Assembly (NCBI RefSeq): GCF_039534975.1
Contig: NZ_BAAAWH010000001.1
Coordinates: 992,001-1,056,000 of the forward strand
Length of the DNA stretch: 64,000 nucleotides
From: Microbacterium terregens
GTDB taxonomy: Bacteria > Actinomycetota > Actinomycetes > Actinomycetales > Microbacteriaceae
Direction: 5' to 3'
Part shown: one piece after another, positions 1 through 10,457 of the stretch
Layout: each line of letters starts with the position of its first letter
Position numbering within the stretch: the first letter of the stretch is position 1
Made by a program: the position numbers and the translations under genes
Notes under the pieces: model-generated
Database searches by the model: none
Seen by the model: the letters and a program-made list of their open reading frames with translations, nothing else
Told to the model about the DNA's origin: nothing

Positions 1-1
1 T

Positions 2-403
2 GGCGGCTTCGCCAGCGGCAACGTGATCCAGGGCTTCGAGAATGAGGCACAGACGGCATCGGGCGACCAGGCTGTCGCCGCCGGTGACGACGCGAACGTC
101 GACAACTCGGTCACGAACATCGAGGTCGGCGACGTGTGGATCGGCAACGAGTGGAACACCACGTCGATCAGCGACTCCTTCCAGGACAACTCGGTCAACA
201 CCGACGCCTCCACGAACACGCTGATCAACGACTCGTTCAAGGACTTCTCGGACAACTACGACGTTGACGTCGAGGTCGAGGACTCGTTCAACGACGAGTG
301 GTCTTCGGAGGTCGACATCGACACCGAGCTCGAGTGGGAGAACAGCGGCAACTTCTTCAGCCCCGGCAGCGCTGCCACCGGTGGCGAGAACCTCGACTTC
401 TAA
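2..403 (+). CDS. IniB-like acidic repeat protein, 3' part
   Basis: The reading frame is already open at the left edge, so the N-terminus lies outside the window; 133 codons are visible. The protein is rich in Asp, Asn, Ser and Thr. It carries the segment ASGDQAVAAGDDA followed by a VGDVWIGNEW segment and repeated DSF(N/K/Q)D motifs, ending in Phe. The same segments occur in the complete IniB-like protein at 4713-5387 on the other strand, so the two are paralogues. By analogy with mycobacterial IniB it should sit in or near the cell envelope and belong with the dynamin-like genes just downstream, but its biochemical role is unknown. It has no cysteines in the visible part. A strong hairpin follows 33 bp after the stop, so transcription may be separated from or attenuated before the GTPase genes. 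The paralogy is clear; function is inference. Confidence 0.8.
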   Translation, partial: GGFASGNVIQGFENEAQTASGDQAVAAGDDANVDNSVTNIEVGDVWIGNEWNTTSISDSFQDNSVNTDASTNTLINDSFKDFSDNYDVDVEVEDSFNDEWSSEVDIDTELEWENSGNFFSPGSAATGGENLDF

Positions 404-435
404 GCGAAATCGGGTCGAAGAAACCGACACACCGA

Positions 436-469
436 CTTGCCCGGCCACCCTCAGGGGTGGCCGGGCAAG
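436..469 (+). terminator. Strong hairpin after IniB-like gene
   Basis: A perfect 15-bp stem (arms 436-450 and 455-469, loop TCAG) lies directly after the IniB-like stop codon. There is no long T tract, which is common for terminators in GC-rich actinobacteria. It may be a full terminator or may reduce read-through into the GTPase genes. Confidence 0.75.
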
Positions 470-578
470 CGGCGTTTGACCGCGTATTCATCATCAAGCA
501 TTTCCCCTCGACCGGACTGCGGTATCGCCCGATGGCGTAGCGTTGTACGGTACGGGGGACGACCAACGGGGGCTGGTT

Positions 579-2582
579 TTGGCAGAGAGCAAAGAAGTTC
601 AGCGCGCGGCCGACAAGGGGAACGACGCCGCCTCACCGCAGAACACTTCGGCTGCGCCGACGAATGGCGCACCGGCGAAGCGGCACGTTGCGGCCGCGCA
701 GAAGAATGCAGCCGCCGCACAGAAGAAGAACGGCGCAGCCGTTCAGCAGCAGCCGCAGACGACCAAGATCGAAGCGCTGGTCCGGGTCATCGGAAACGTC
801 GGCAAACTGGCGGCGTCCTCAGGACGCGAAGACCTCGCGGCACGTATGGATCAGACGCAGGAGCGACTGCGCGATCCGAACGTACGTGTCATCGTGGTCG
901 GCGAGTTCAAGAAGGGCAAGAGCAAGCTCATCAACGCGCTGGTCAACGCGCCGGCATGCCCGGTCGACGATGACGTGGCGACGAGCGTTCCCACCTCGGT
1001 CGGCTACGCCGAGACGGCCTCCGCCGCCATTCTGGTCCACCACGAGAGCGGCGCGCCCGGCAATATCGAACGGCAGGAAGTCGCACTCGAGGACCTGAGT
1101 GATCTCGTCTCCGAAAAGGGCAACCCGAGCAACGAGCGCAAGATCATCTCCGCTGAAGTCCTGCTGCCGCGCGAGATCCTCAAGGGCGGCCTGCGGATCG
1201 TCGATTCGCCCGGCGTCGGCGGCCTTGACTCGTCGAACTCGCTGACCACGCTGGCTGCCCTCTCATCGGCGCACGCCGTGCTGCTCGTCTCGGATGCCTC
1301 GCAGGAGTACACCGAGCCGGAGATCCAATTCCTCAAGCACGCGATGCGCGTCTCGCCCAACGTCGCTGCGGTCCTGGCGAAAACCGACCTCTACCCCGAC
1401 TGGCGACAGATCGAGCGCATCGATCGCTCGCACCTGGGGAATGTCGGCGAAGTGCCGATGTTCACGGTCTCGAGCGACCTCAGGATGATGGCAGCAGAGC
1501 TGCAGGACCGCGAACTCAACGACGAGTCCGGGTTCCCGGCGCTCGTCGCCCACCTCCGCCGCGAGGTCCTCGAACGCGCCGAGGTGATCCACGAGCGCGC
1601 CGCCGTGCACGATCTCGCCTCGGTCGTCGATCAGCTCACGATGTCGCTGCGCTCCGAACTGAACGCGCTCGAGCATCCCGAAGACACCCCGCGGATGATC
1701 GCGGAACTCGAGGACGCGAAGGCGCGGGCGGACGAGTTCCGCGGCCGCTCGTCGCGCTGGCAGGTCACGCTGAGCGACGGCGTGGCGGACCTGATCTCCG
1801 ACATGGAGCACGATCTGCGTGACCGCCTGCGCAAGGTGCAGCGCGAAGCGGAGAAGTCCATCGACGAGGGGGATCCCGGTCCGATATGGGACCAGATCAC
1901 CGAATGGCTCGACCAGCGCGTCGCTGCCGCCGTCTCCGAGACGTTCGTCTGGACGGACGAGCGCTCACGGTGGCTCTCCGAAGAGGTCGCCGAGCTGTTC
2001 GCCGAGGGCGGCAACGATCTGCCACTCATCGAAGTCGGCAACACCGAGGGAGTCCTGGATCCCGTCGAAGGCATCGCGAAGCTCAACGGCGGCCAGATGG
2101 GCGCGGGCGAGAAGATCTACATCGGCGTGCGCGGTTCGTACGGCGGTGTGTTGATGGTGGGCCTGGCCACAGGCCTCATCGGGCTGAGTCTGATCAACCC
2201 GCTTTCTCTGCTCGCCGGCATCCTGGTGGGGCGGCGGGCGTACCGTGAGGACATGGGATCCCGCCTCTCGCGCCGGCAGTTCGAAGCCAAGAACCTCGTC
2301 CGTCGCTACATCGACGAGGTGACCTTCCAGGTCAGCAAGCAGCTCAAGGACCGGCTTCGCCTCGTCCAGCGCTCCGCGCGGGACCATTTCGGAGGCATCG
2401 CGGACGAGTTCCACCGCTCGCTCTCGGAGTCGGTCCTGGCCGCCAAGCAGGCTGCGGGCACCTTCGCGGCCGACACGGATCAGCGGATGACACAGCTGCG
2501 GACGCAGGTCAAGCAGCTGGAAGCGCTGCGCTCGGAGATCCCGGTGCTTCCGCCGATCCGCAAGGAGGCAATCAGCCGGTGA
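579..2582 (+). CDS. Dynamin-like GTPase, IniA-type
   Basis: A dynamin superfamily GTPase of 667 aa that probably acts on the cytoplasmic membrane by GTP-driven remodelling or fission, as shown for mycobacterial IniA. The N-terminal ~70 residues are Ala/Gln-rich and low complexity. The P-loop GEFKKGKSK is near residue 108, the G3 motif DSPGVGG near 209, and a G4-like AKTDLYP near 267. Long helical segments follow, then a hydrophobic hairpin at about 523-551 that should insert into the membrane, and a helical C-terminus. TTG at 579 is chosen because a GGGGG stretch precedes it at suitable distance; a further upstream TTG at 543 is open but lacks such a site. It overlaps the next GTPase by 4 bp (GTGA), so the two are co-translated and probably form a heteromeric pair like IniA/IniC. 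Confidence 0.88.
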   Translation: MAESKEVQRAADKGNDAASPQNTSAAPTNGAPAKRHVAAAQKNAAAAQKKNGAAVQQQPQTTKIEALVRVIGNVGKLAASSGREDLAARMDQTQERLRDPNVRVIVVGEFKKGKSKLINALVNAPACPVDDDVATSVPTSVGYAETASAAILVHHESGAPGNIERQEVALEDLSDLVSEKGNPSNERKIISAEVLLPREILKGGLRIVDSPGVGGLDSSNSLTTLAALSSAHAVLLVSDASQEYTEPEIQFLKHAMRVSPNVAAVLAKTDLYPDWRQIERIDRSHLGNVGEVPMFTVSSDLRMMAAELQDRELNDESGFPALVAHLRREVLERAEVIHERAAVHDLASVVDQLTMSLRSELNALEHPEDTPRMIAELEDAKARADEFRGRSSRWQVTLSDGVADLISDMEHDLRDRLRKVQREAEKSIDEGDPGPIWDQITEWLDQRVAAAVSETFVWTDERSRWLSEEVAELFAEGGNDLPLIEVGNTEGVLDPVEGIAKLNGGQMGAGEKIYIGVRGSYGGVLMVGLATGLIGLSLINPLSLLAGILVGRRAYREDMGSRLSRRQFEAKNLVRRYIDEVTFQVSKQLKDRLRLVQRSARDHFGGIADEFHRSLSESVLAAKQAAGTFAADTDQRMTQLRTQVKQLEALRSEIPVLPPIRKEAISR

Positions 2583-4216
2583 GCACAACGGTGCGCGACG
2601 AGGCGAGCGATCTCATCCAGTCCGCTTTCGCTGTCTACGAGGACGATCCCGCGGCGACCGGCACCCTGCAGGACCTGGACCGGCGTCTTCGCGAGCCACT
2701 GCGCCTGGCGCTGGCGGGAATGGTCAAGGCAGGCAAGTCGACGCTTCTGAACGCCATGCTGGGCGAGCAGATCGCCCCCACCGACGCCGGTGAGTGCACG
2801 CGCGTCGTCACCTGGTACCGGTACTCGGCGACGCCGTACGTGACCCTGCATCCTCGCGAGGGCGAGCCGCGCCGCATGCCGGTCAAGCGCGAGGGCGGCA
2901 AGCTCGTGCTCACCCTCGATGGGATCCCCGCCGAGGACGTCAAGTTCATCGACGTCGGGTGGCCGTCAGCGGGCCTGCAGTCAGTGATCCTCATCGACAC
3001 GCCCGGCATCGCCTCGCTCTCTCAGGAGACCTCCGCGCGTTCGACGACGTTCCTGACACCAGATGAGTCCCCGTCGTCGGCGGACGCGATCGTGTATCTG
3101 CTCCGCCACCTGCACGCGTCGGACGTGAAGTTCCTCGAGGCCTTCCGCGACACCGCCGCCGGCGTTTCGCAGACCGTGAACGCCGTCGGGGTGCTTTCCC
3201 GGGCGGACGAGGTCGGTTCGGGTCGCATCGACTCCCTCCTGTCAGCGGGCAGGGTGGCGCGCCGGTATGAACGCGACGGCGATCTCGGCTCTCTCGCGCT
3301 CGGCGTCACGCCCGTGGCGGGTCTGCTGGCAGAGGGAGCGCGCACGCTCCGCGAGAAGGAATTCGCCGCATTCCGCGAGCTCGCCGCCCTCGACAAGCCG
3401 TCGCGGGATCGATTGCTGATCTCGGCCGACCGCTTCGTGCGCGCCAGCGATGTCACGACTCTCAGCGAGGAAGCGCGTCGTGATCTCCTGGAGCGCTTCG
3501 GAATGTTCGGGGTGCGGCTGGCAACGACACTGGTCCGTGGCGGCGCGTCGGACTCTTCTCAGCTCGCCGAGCGGCTGGTCCAGCAGAGCGGCCTGAACGA
3601 GCTCAACCAGGTCGTTCGAAATCAGTTCCGGACCCGAGCGGACGCGCTCAAAGTGCGCGGTGTGCTGGATGGACTGGAGAAGCTCGTCCGCGAGAAGCCC
3701 CGCGCGGGGACCCAGAGCCTGGTGGACGGCATCGAGCGCATCTACGCGACCGCCCACACTCTCCGAGAGCTCTCGCTCCTGGCGCGCATGCGCGCGGCAG
3801 AGTTGCCGCTGTCGAAGGACGATGCGGTGCTCGCCGAGCGGATCGTCGGAGGCAAGGGGACTCCCATCACCGCGCGGCTCGGCGCGGACGAGGGCGCCGC
3901 CCCGGTCGTCCTGCGACAGCTCATCGATCACCAGCTCATCCACTGGCGCACCCTCGCGCAGTCCCCGCTCACCGAGCGGGCCACCACCGAGGTATGCCGC
4001 GTCGTCATCCGCAGCCTCGAGGAGATGGCCTCAGAGCTCGGGACTGCCGGCTTCTCCGGAGGGGCCGCGACGCACGTCGACGCCCCGAGCGGACCAGGCG
4101 ATGGCGGCGGGCAGAGTGCTGACGAGCAGCCCGAGCAGCGCGAGGCCGAGCTGGATGATGAGCAGTTGGCGCAGGAATTCTCCGTCGCTCCCGGAAGCCA
4201 CAAGCTCCAGCGATAG
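2579..4216 (+). CDS. Dynamin-like GTPase, IniC-type
   Basis: The second dynamin-like GTPase (545 aa), the probable partner of the upstream one. The P-loop GMVKAGKSTLLNAML is at about residues 47-61, G3 DTPGIASLS near 140 and a G4-like SRADE near 208; the rest is mostly helical, with no clear membrane hairpin. GTG at 2579 has a textbook AAGGAGG site 11 nt upstream and overlaps the previous stop. The last 62 codons overlap the opposite-strand membrane protein gene ending at 4031. Those codons give a hydrophilic Gly/Glu/Gln-rich tail that looks less conserved than the opposite frame, so the C-terminal extension may be a by-product of the overlap. Similar size and order to mycobacterial IniC (about 490 aa) support the family call; the biological stimulus here is unknown. 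Confidence 0.88.
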   Translation: MSTTVRDEASDLIQSAFAVYEDDPAATGTLQDLDRRLREPLRLALAGMVKAGKSTLLNAMLGEQIAPTDAGECTRVVTWYRYSATPYVTLHPREGEPRRMPVKREGGKLVLTLDGIPAEDVKFIDVGWPSAGLQSVILIDTPGIASLSQETSARSTTFLTPDESPSSADAIVYLLRHLHASDVKFLEAFRDTAAGVSQTVNAVGVLSRADEVGSGRIDSLLSAGRVARRYERDGDLGSLALGVTPVAGLLAEGARTLREKEFAAFRELAALDKPSRDRLLISADRFVRASDVTTLSEEARRDLLERFGMFGVRLATTLVRGGASDSSQLAERLVQQSGLNELNQVVRNQFRTRADALKVRGVLDGLEKLVREKPRAGTQSLVDGIERIYATAHTLRELSLLARMRAAELPLSKDDAVLAERIVGGKGTPITARLGADEGAAPVVLRQLIDHQLIHWRTLAQSPLTERATTEVCRVVIRSLEEMASELGTAGFSGGAATHVDAPSGPGDGGGQSADEQPEQREAELDDEQLAQEFSVAPGSHKLQR

Positions 4217-4702
4217 CAGCACGACCACTGCTTGCAGCAGCACCGTGCCCATCTGCCACCACCGCACGCGCGGACGTCGTCCCATGAACGACACCATCAG
4301 AGTGATCTGGATCAGCAGGATCGCCAGCATCGTTCCGAAGACCGACCAGAAGATGATGTCGGCAGCCGTCGTGTAGGTCTCGTCACTGCGACCCTCGGTG
4401 ACCCCGCGAACGACGTCACCGATCAGGGGCAGCTGCTTCTCGCGGATGATGAAGAAGTAGACGACCGCGAACGCGCCGACCGCGAAACTGAGAATCCAGA
4501 ACAGCTGGGCGAAGCGCACCGACGCGGGCGGGGTGACCTTCGCGACGACGGGCGGGGCGTTCGTGCTAGCGAGCGGCGGGCGCGCCGGCGCCTCGCGTCG
4601 AGGGGATTCTGGCCGTCCTTGCGGAGCGGGGGCAGGCGAAACCGCGCGCCCCGGAACAGCAGGGACGCGCGGATTCGGAAGTGATTTCTGCTCGTCAGAC
4701 AC
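4031..4702 (-). CDS. Four-helix membrane protein, ini-island
   Basis: A 223-aa membrane protein of no family I recognise. A Pro/Arg/Ala-rich N-terminal tail of about 60 residues is followed by four predicted membrane helices near residues 63-87, 113-139, 148-170 and 176-203. The loop between helices 1 and 2 is polar. The start is GTG at 4702, ten bases after the stop of the IniB-like gene; the frame upstream of it lies inside that gene and is a shadow. It is therefore the second gene of an iniB-like/membrane-protein operon. Its 3' end overlaps the IniC-like gene tail-to-tail by 186 bp, and the overlapped part encodes the convincing fourth helix. It might anchor the IniB-like protein or the GTPases, but this rests only on neighbourhood. 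Confidence 0.8.
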   Translation of the reverse strand: MSDEQKSLPNPRVPAVPGRAVSPAPAPQGRPESPRREAPARPPLASTNAPPVVAKVTPPASVRFAQLFWILSFAVGAFAVVYFFIIREKQLPLIGDVVRGVTEGRSDETYTTAADIIFWSVFGTMLAILLIQITLMVSFMGRRPRVRWWQMGTVLLQAVVVLLSLELVASGSDGEFLRQLLIIQLGLALLGLLVSTLPAAIAWSARGVDVRRGPSGEAGSPEL

Positions 4703-4712
4703 GGGTCTGAGT

Positions 4713-5387
4713 TTACAGCGTCTCCTCAGTTTCGAACTCGACCTCCACGTCGGTCTCCACTGCGGTCTCGGTGTAATCGTTGAAGGAGTCTTCGACCTCG
4801 ACGTCCACGTTCGTGTTGGTCGAGCCGTCGTTGAACGACTCGTCGGCATCGAGATCGACGGACTCATCGGTCTCGGTGGACGCGTCGTTGAACGAACCGT
4901 CGATATCCACGTCGGTCGTCTCGTTGCCGATCGACACGTCGCCGATCTCGACGTCCGTGTCCGAGTTATCGACGAGGGCGTCGTCACCGGCCGCGACCGC
5001 CTGGTCGCCTGAGGCGACGATGGCCTCGTTGTCGAAGATCTGCGTGACGTCGCCGCCCTCGGTCCAGATGTTCTGGTTGACGGACTGGTCGACGATGGTC
5101 GCCCGGTTGTCGATGGTCACGAAGTTGTTCGTGATGCTCTTGATCTCTTTGATGACATCGTTCGGGTACGGCTTGGGCGGCGGCGGCGGCGTGGGGTGCA
5201 CGTCGGGACGATCGATGACCACGGGGGCAACGGCCCTGACGTCGTCCGCGCACACGTCGCTCAGGCCATTGCTCGCCAACATCCCCGTGGGGTTCGCGTC
5301 GAATTCTTCCACCGCCGACGGGTCACGCAGCAGGCTCAGAATGAATTCGATCAACGCATCCGCGATGGTCGCTACTGGTGTACTCAT
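4713..5387 (-). CDS. IniB N-terminal domain protein, second copy
   Basis: The complete IniB-like protein (224 aa). Residues 1-60 form the IniB N-terminal domain (helical, with FDANPTGML and a DVCADDV segment), followed by a Pro-rich linker (residues about 64-74), an Asn/Ile/Thr stretch, and a very acidic C-terminal half built from degenerate repeats of the type D(E)SFNDxSTxT. No signal peptide or membrane helix is visible. The segment GDQAVAAGDDA matches the truncated paralogue at the left edge. The ATG has an AGGAG site a few bases upstream. It heads an operon with the four-helix membrane protein, and the LuxR-type regulator lies just upstream. The family is linked to cell-wall stress in mycobacteria; its molecular role is not established. 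Confidence 0.85.
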   Translation of the reverse strand: MSTPVATIADALIEFILSLLRDPSAVEEFDANPTGMLASNGLSDVCADDVRAVAPVVIDRPDVHPTPPPPPKPYPNDVIKEIKSITNNFVTIDNRATIVDQSVNQNIWTEGGDVTQIFDNEAIVASGDQAVAAGDDALVDNSDTDVEIGDVSIGNETTDVDIDGSFNDASTETDESVDLDADESFNDGSTNTNVDVEVEDSFNDYTETAVETDVEVEFETEETL

Positions 5388-5447
5388 GACTCGACTCCTA
5401 GATGTCTGTTAAAGCTATTCATATTGTTCTTGAAATTGCCTTTCGTG

Positions 5448-5469
5448 GCATCGGGGGTTGCCCCGATGC
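5448..5469 (-). terminator. Hairpin after LuxR-type regulator
   Basis: A perfect 9-bp stem (5448-5456 and 5461-5469, loop of 4) lies about 20 bp beyond the stop of the LuxR-type regulator and before the AT-richer stretch (about 5395-5445) that probably holds the promoter of the IniB-like gene. It separates the hsp70-regulator operon from the iniB-like operon. Confidence 0.65.
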
Positions 5470-5490
5470 GGTGGGGGTCTGTTACGGGGT

Positions 5491-8058
5491 TCACGCGTCC
5501 TGCCCCTGCCCGATAGGGGCTCGCTCCCCGGTTCCCGCATCCTGATCCACGACCACACGCAGTTTTGCGATCAGATCGGACCGCGACGACGCGCCGAGGC
5601 GCCGCCGGATGTGGGCGATGTGGTGTTCCGCCGTGCGCGGTGAGATGAAGATGGTCTCGCCGATCTCGGCGTACGTCTTGCCCTGCAGCACGAGCCGCGC
5701 GACGTCGCGTTCGCGCTCGCTCAGCGTGAACCCGGAGGGGCCGGCCGGCGCGGCGGACTTCGCGTCGTCGTCGGCGCGGGCGACCTTGCGGGTGACCTCC
5801 TGAGGGTGCAGTTCCCGGGCGCACGAGAGCAGTCGCGCAGAGATGCGGCGGTCTGAGGTCCGGTTCGCGCCGTGCCCTGCCAGCCGTGCGCCGTCCCAGC
5901 CGAGCCCGGCCGAGGCGAGGCCGTGGGCGGCCGCCTCGACGGCGTCGGCATCCACCGATCCGGCCAGCGTCGCCGTCCACACCCGCCCGGCCTGCGCCAT
6001 GACGGCGGCGATGGGGCTGTGTGCGGTCGCGGTCACCAGGGCGCGCGCGTGCGGCTCGAGCGCATCGGGAAGGTTGAGCAGGATGCCGTGCTGGATGCCG
6101 GCCCAGTGCAGGTGCGTGGTCCAGACCGGCGGAGAGCCGAGCTGTTCGACGATGCCGAGCCCGCTCACGAAGTGGGGCCGCAGTCGCCCCGGGTCGTCCA
6201 CGCGCGCTGCCGCGGTGACCAGTTCGGCCAAGGGCAGCAGCAGGTACAGGTCGACCTCGGTGTGCAGGATGCTGTCGCGTGCGGCGCTCCAGGCAGCCTC
6301 CAGGGACGCGGAATCCTCGTATCGACGCGCGATCGCGACGCGGATCGCCTGGGCGAGCAGCGTGTCGCGGGCCGAGCGCGTCGAGGACGCTTCGAGGGCG
6401 TGTGTCAGGGCGCTGCGTGCCTCGCCCGGCCGGGCTTTCTGCACGGCGATCCACGAGCGCCACAGAAGCAGGCGGGTACGAGCCCACGCGCCGCCCTGTT
6501 CCCCCCGGATCGCGTTCTCGATGACATCGTGCGCGACGTCGAGGTCGCCGACGTTCATCGCGACGATGGCGGCGATCACGGCGGGGAGTTCGGGGATCGG
6601 CGCCGATGTCGCAGCGGAGGTGTACATCTCGGACGCGCGAACCAGGTCGGCGATCGCCGACTCCGTGCTGTCCGCGGTCATCGATGCGCGCAGACCGCGA
6701 TCCAGCAGCTCCAGCGCCACACGGAGGGTCGAGGGCAGACCCGGTGCCTGCGCGGAATCTACGGCCTCCGGCATCCGCCCCACACCGAAGGCGGCGATCG
6801 TGGCGCGTGCGCGGGTCTCGGTGCCGACCGGGACGAGCGAGCGGTAGACGGTGTCGCTCATGCGCATCATGCCGCGCATGGACCAGATCGCCGCCGACGT
6901 GTCGGCGACGCGGTCGCTGTCCGGGATCGGACCGGACGATGGAACGCTGTCCAGGAGTGAGGCGGCGAGGTCGGCGTTTCCCGATGCCCATGCCGCCTGG
7001 GCCTGCCGCCCGATGAGGGCGGTCGGGTTCAGTCCGCAGTCCAGCGCGCCGACGTAGAGCTCGAACGCGCGGCCCGGATCGCTGTCCAGCGCGCGATCGG
7101 CGTGTTCCATGAGGGCCGCGCCGATGGCGGGATCCTGGATGCCGCCGACCCAGTCGCGGTAGCTCGAATCGCCCGCGGCCGCCGAAAGCGCGAGCCCGTC
7201 GGCGACATTGGCGCTGAGGTCGATGAGCCGCGTCACGGGAATGGTGGAGCGGACCGCCGCGCGGACGAGCGGCACCGGCTGACCGTTGCGCATCAGCAGA
7301 CCCTCGGCGTACCCCTGCGCGATGATGTCGTCTCGCTCGGCGTGCAGGCGATCGTGCCCGGCGGGGGAGACGCAGAGGGCTTCGATCTCGAGGCGGAGTT
7401 CCACGGAGATCGTGTCCAGCCGGTGTGCGATGCGATCCTCCACCGCGCGCATGACCGCCCGGTGGCCGCTGTCATCGGCGCAGTCTCGCGCGTCGTGCAG
7501 CGCCAGTGCCTCAGACACCAGCCACGAGACACCGCCGGTGAACTGCAGGATGTCGTCGACACACGAACCCGCGATGACCTGGTCCGCGGCGCGGAGGTAG
7601 GTCAGCACGTCCGAGCGCGAGACGTGACCGAGCACGATGGCGGGGCGGCTTCGCTCGAGGCTCCGCGAAATGCTGGTCAGCGCGTCCACGCGCGGCCAGG
7701 GACGACTCGTGACGACCAATGCCGCATCGGGGTCTTCGGCGCGCGCCCGGATCGAAGCGATCCGCGGGGAGTCGAGCAGGTGCAGATCATCGACCAGCAG
7801 CGCCTGCGAGGCGGGTACTCGCGAGACGTCCACCGAATCGCCCCACAGGAGCGGGGCGGCATCGCGGTCGGCCAGGAGACGGTGCAGCTCGCGCAGCATC
7901 GTCGATTTGCCGGAGCCGGCGTTGCCCACCACGACCGCCCGCGCGGGACTGTCGCCCGCAGTGGCGATCGACTCCATCACCGGCCGTGCCTGGCGCTCCC
8001 AGATGAAGAGGGCCTCGGCATCCGCCAGCGCGTTCTGCTCAGACTGAACGGTTGACAT
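5491..8058 (-). CDS. Large ATP-binding LuxR-type regulator, IniR-like
   Basis: A transcription regulator of the large ATP-binding LuxR class, 855 aa. It has a Walker A motif (GNAGSGKST) near residue 45 and a Walker B-like ALLVDDLHLL near 90, a STAND/AAA-type core, a long helical repeat region, and a C-terminal LuxR helix-turn-helix (TLSERERDVARLVLQGKTYA, then SPRTAEHHI) at about residues 780-840. A gene of the same architecture and size (Rv0339c, IniR) stands beside iniBAC in M. tuberculosis and controls it, so this one probably controls the surrounding island, perhaps by sensing a small ligand through its NTPase core. ATG at 8058 is used; a GTG two codons upstream at 8064 is equally possible and neither has a strong ribosome site. 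It follows the hsp70-like gene closely (stop at 8068), so the two are one operon. Confidence 0.88.
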   Translation of the reverse strand: MSTVQSEQNALADAEALFIWERQARPVMESIATAGDSPARAVVVGNAGSGKSTMLRELHRLLADRDAAPLLWGDSVDVSRVPASQALLVDDLHLLDSPRIASIRARAEDPDAALVVTSRPWPRVDALTSISRSLERSRPAIVLGHVSRSDVLTYLRAADQVIAGSCVDDILQFTGGVSWLVSEALALHDARDCADDSGHRAVMRAVEDRIAHRLDTISVELRLEIEALCVSPAGHDRLHAERDDIIAQGYAEGLLMRNGQPVPLVRAAVRSTIPVTRLIDLSANVADGLALSAAAGDSSYRDWVGGIQDPAIGAALMEHADRALDSDPGRAFELYVGALDCGLNPTALIGRQAQAAWASGNADLAASLLDSVPSSGPIPDSDRVADTSAAIWSMRGMMRMSDTVYRSLVPVGTETRARATIAAFGVGRMPEAVDSAQAPGLPSTLRVALELLDRGLRASMTADSTESAIADLVRASEMYTSAATSAPIPELPAVIAAIVAMNVGDLDVAHDVIENAIRGEQGGAWARTRLLLWRSWIAVQKARPGEARSALTHALEASSTRSARDTLLAQAIRVAIARRYEDSASLEAAWSAARDSILHTEVDLYLLLPLAELVTAAARVDDPGRLRPHFVSGLGIVEQLGSPPVWTTHLHWAGIQHGILLNLPDALEPHARALVTATAHSPIAAVMAQAGRVWTATLAGSVDADAVEAAAHGLASAGLGWDGARLAGHGANRTSDRRISARLLSCARELHPQEVTRKVARADDDAKSAAPAGPSGFTLSERERDVARLVLQGKTYAEIGETIFISPRTAEHHIAHIRRRLGASSRSDLIAKLRVVVDQDAGTGERAPIGQGQDA

Positions 8059-8067
8059 CGTCACGGA

Positions 8068-10065
<1,998 letters not shown>

Positions 10066-10158
10066 GTCTCGTTCCCCCAAGAACTAGACGTGCGACTTCC
10101 CCCAGATATGTCTACCACCGCTGGGGCCCGTAAGCGAGAGTCGTGGGGCTCTGTATGT

Positions 10159-10213
10159 CGAATTGCCACGAATTGTTTCCGCTTCGTACTTCTGAAGCGA
10201 TGAGCACAATTCG
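10159..10213. promoter_or_regulatory. Candidate operator cluster upstream of hsp70-like gene
   Basis: This is part of the 377-bp gap between the hsp70-like gene and groES. Two direct copies of CGAATTG (10159-10165 and 10169-10175) are spaced one helical turn apart, an inverted copy CAATTCG lies at 10207-10213, and between them is an inverted repeat CGCTTC/GAAGCG (10180-10185, 10194-10199). A further inverted pair, GCGAGAGTC (about 10135) and GACTCTCGC (about 10238), brackets the cluster. These could be sites for the LuxR-type regulator; no binding evidence exists. Confidence 0.3.
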
Positions 10214-10348
10214 CGGCCCCTGATACATGAGACCGATGACTCTCGCATGACGCCCACCAACCCCCTCAGATTCTGGAGCGTCACGGCCCAGCATGACACA
10301 AGCGGCGTCTGCACGGGGCGCCCCCGGCGCATCCGTGTTACGTCCTCA

Positions 10349-10375
10349 TTGGCACTCACGTTGCATGAGTGCCAG
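10349..10375. promoter_or_regulatory. CIRCE operator, upstream copy
   Basis: TTGGCACTC, nine bases, then GAGTGCCAG: an inverted repeat with the exact CIRCE geometry and three deviations from the consensus TTAGCACTC-N9-GAGTGCTAA. It overlaps the -35 element of the groES promoter and is the expected binding site of HrcA. Confidence 0.8.
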
Positions 10376-10389
10376 TGCTTGCCTAGACT
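10361..10389 (+). promoter_or_regulatory. groES promoter
   Basis: A -35 hexamer TTGCAT (10361-10366) and a -10 hexamer TAGACT (10384-10389) are separated by 17 bp. One CIRCE element covers the -35 and the second begins just after the -10, so HrcA bound at both would block initiation. Confidence 0.6.
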
Positions 10390-10394
10390 GAGAC

Positions 10395-10421
10395 TTAGCA
10401 CTCTCACCTCGAGGGTGCTAA
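10395..10421. promoter_or_regulatory. CIRCE operator, downstream copy
   Basis: TTAGCACTC, nine bases, then GGGTGCTAA: the CIRCE consensus with a single mismatch. It is centred 46 bp downstream of the upstream copy and lies in the transcription start region of groES. Confidence 0.92.
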
Positions 10422-10457
10422 CAAGTCTTGAGTTTCAAGGAAAGCAGAGGTACACCC

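Noticed and set aside
543..578. Upstream TTG start for the IniA-like GTPase
   Set aside because: No ribosome site; TTG 579 has a G-rich site and removes a non-conserved 12-residue lead.
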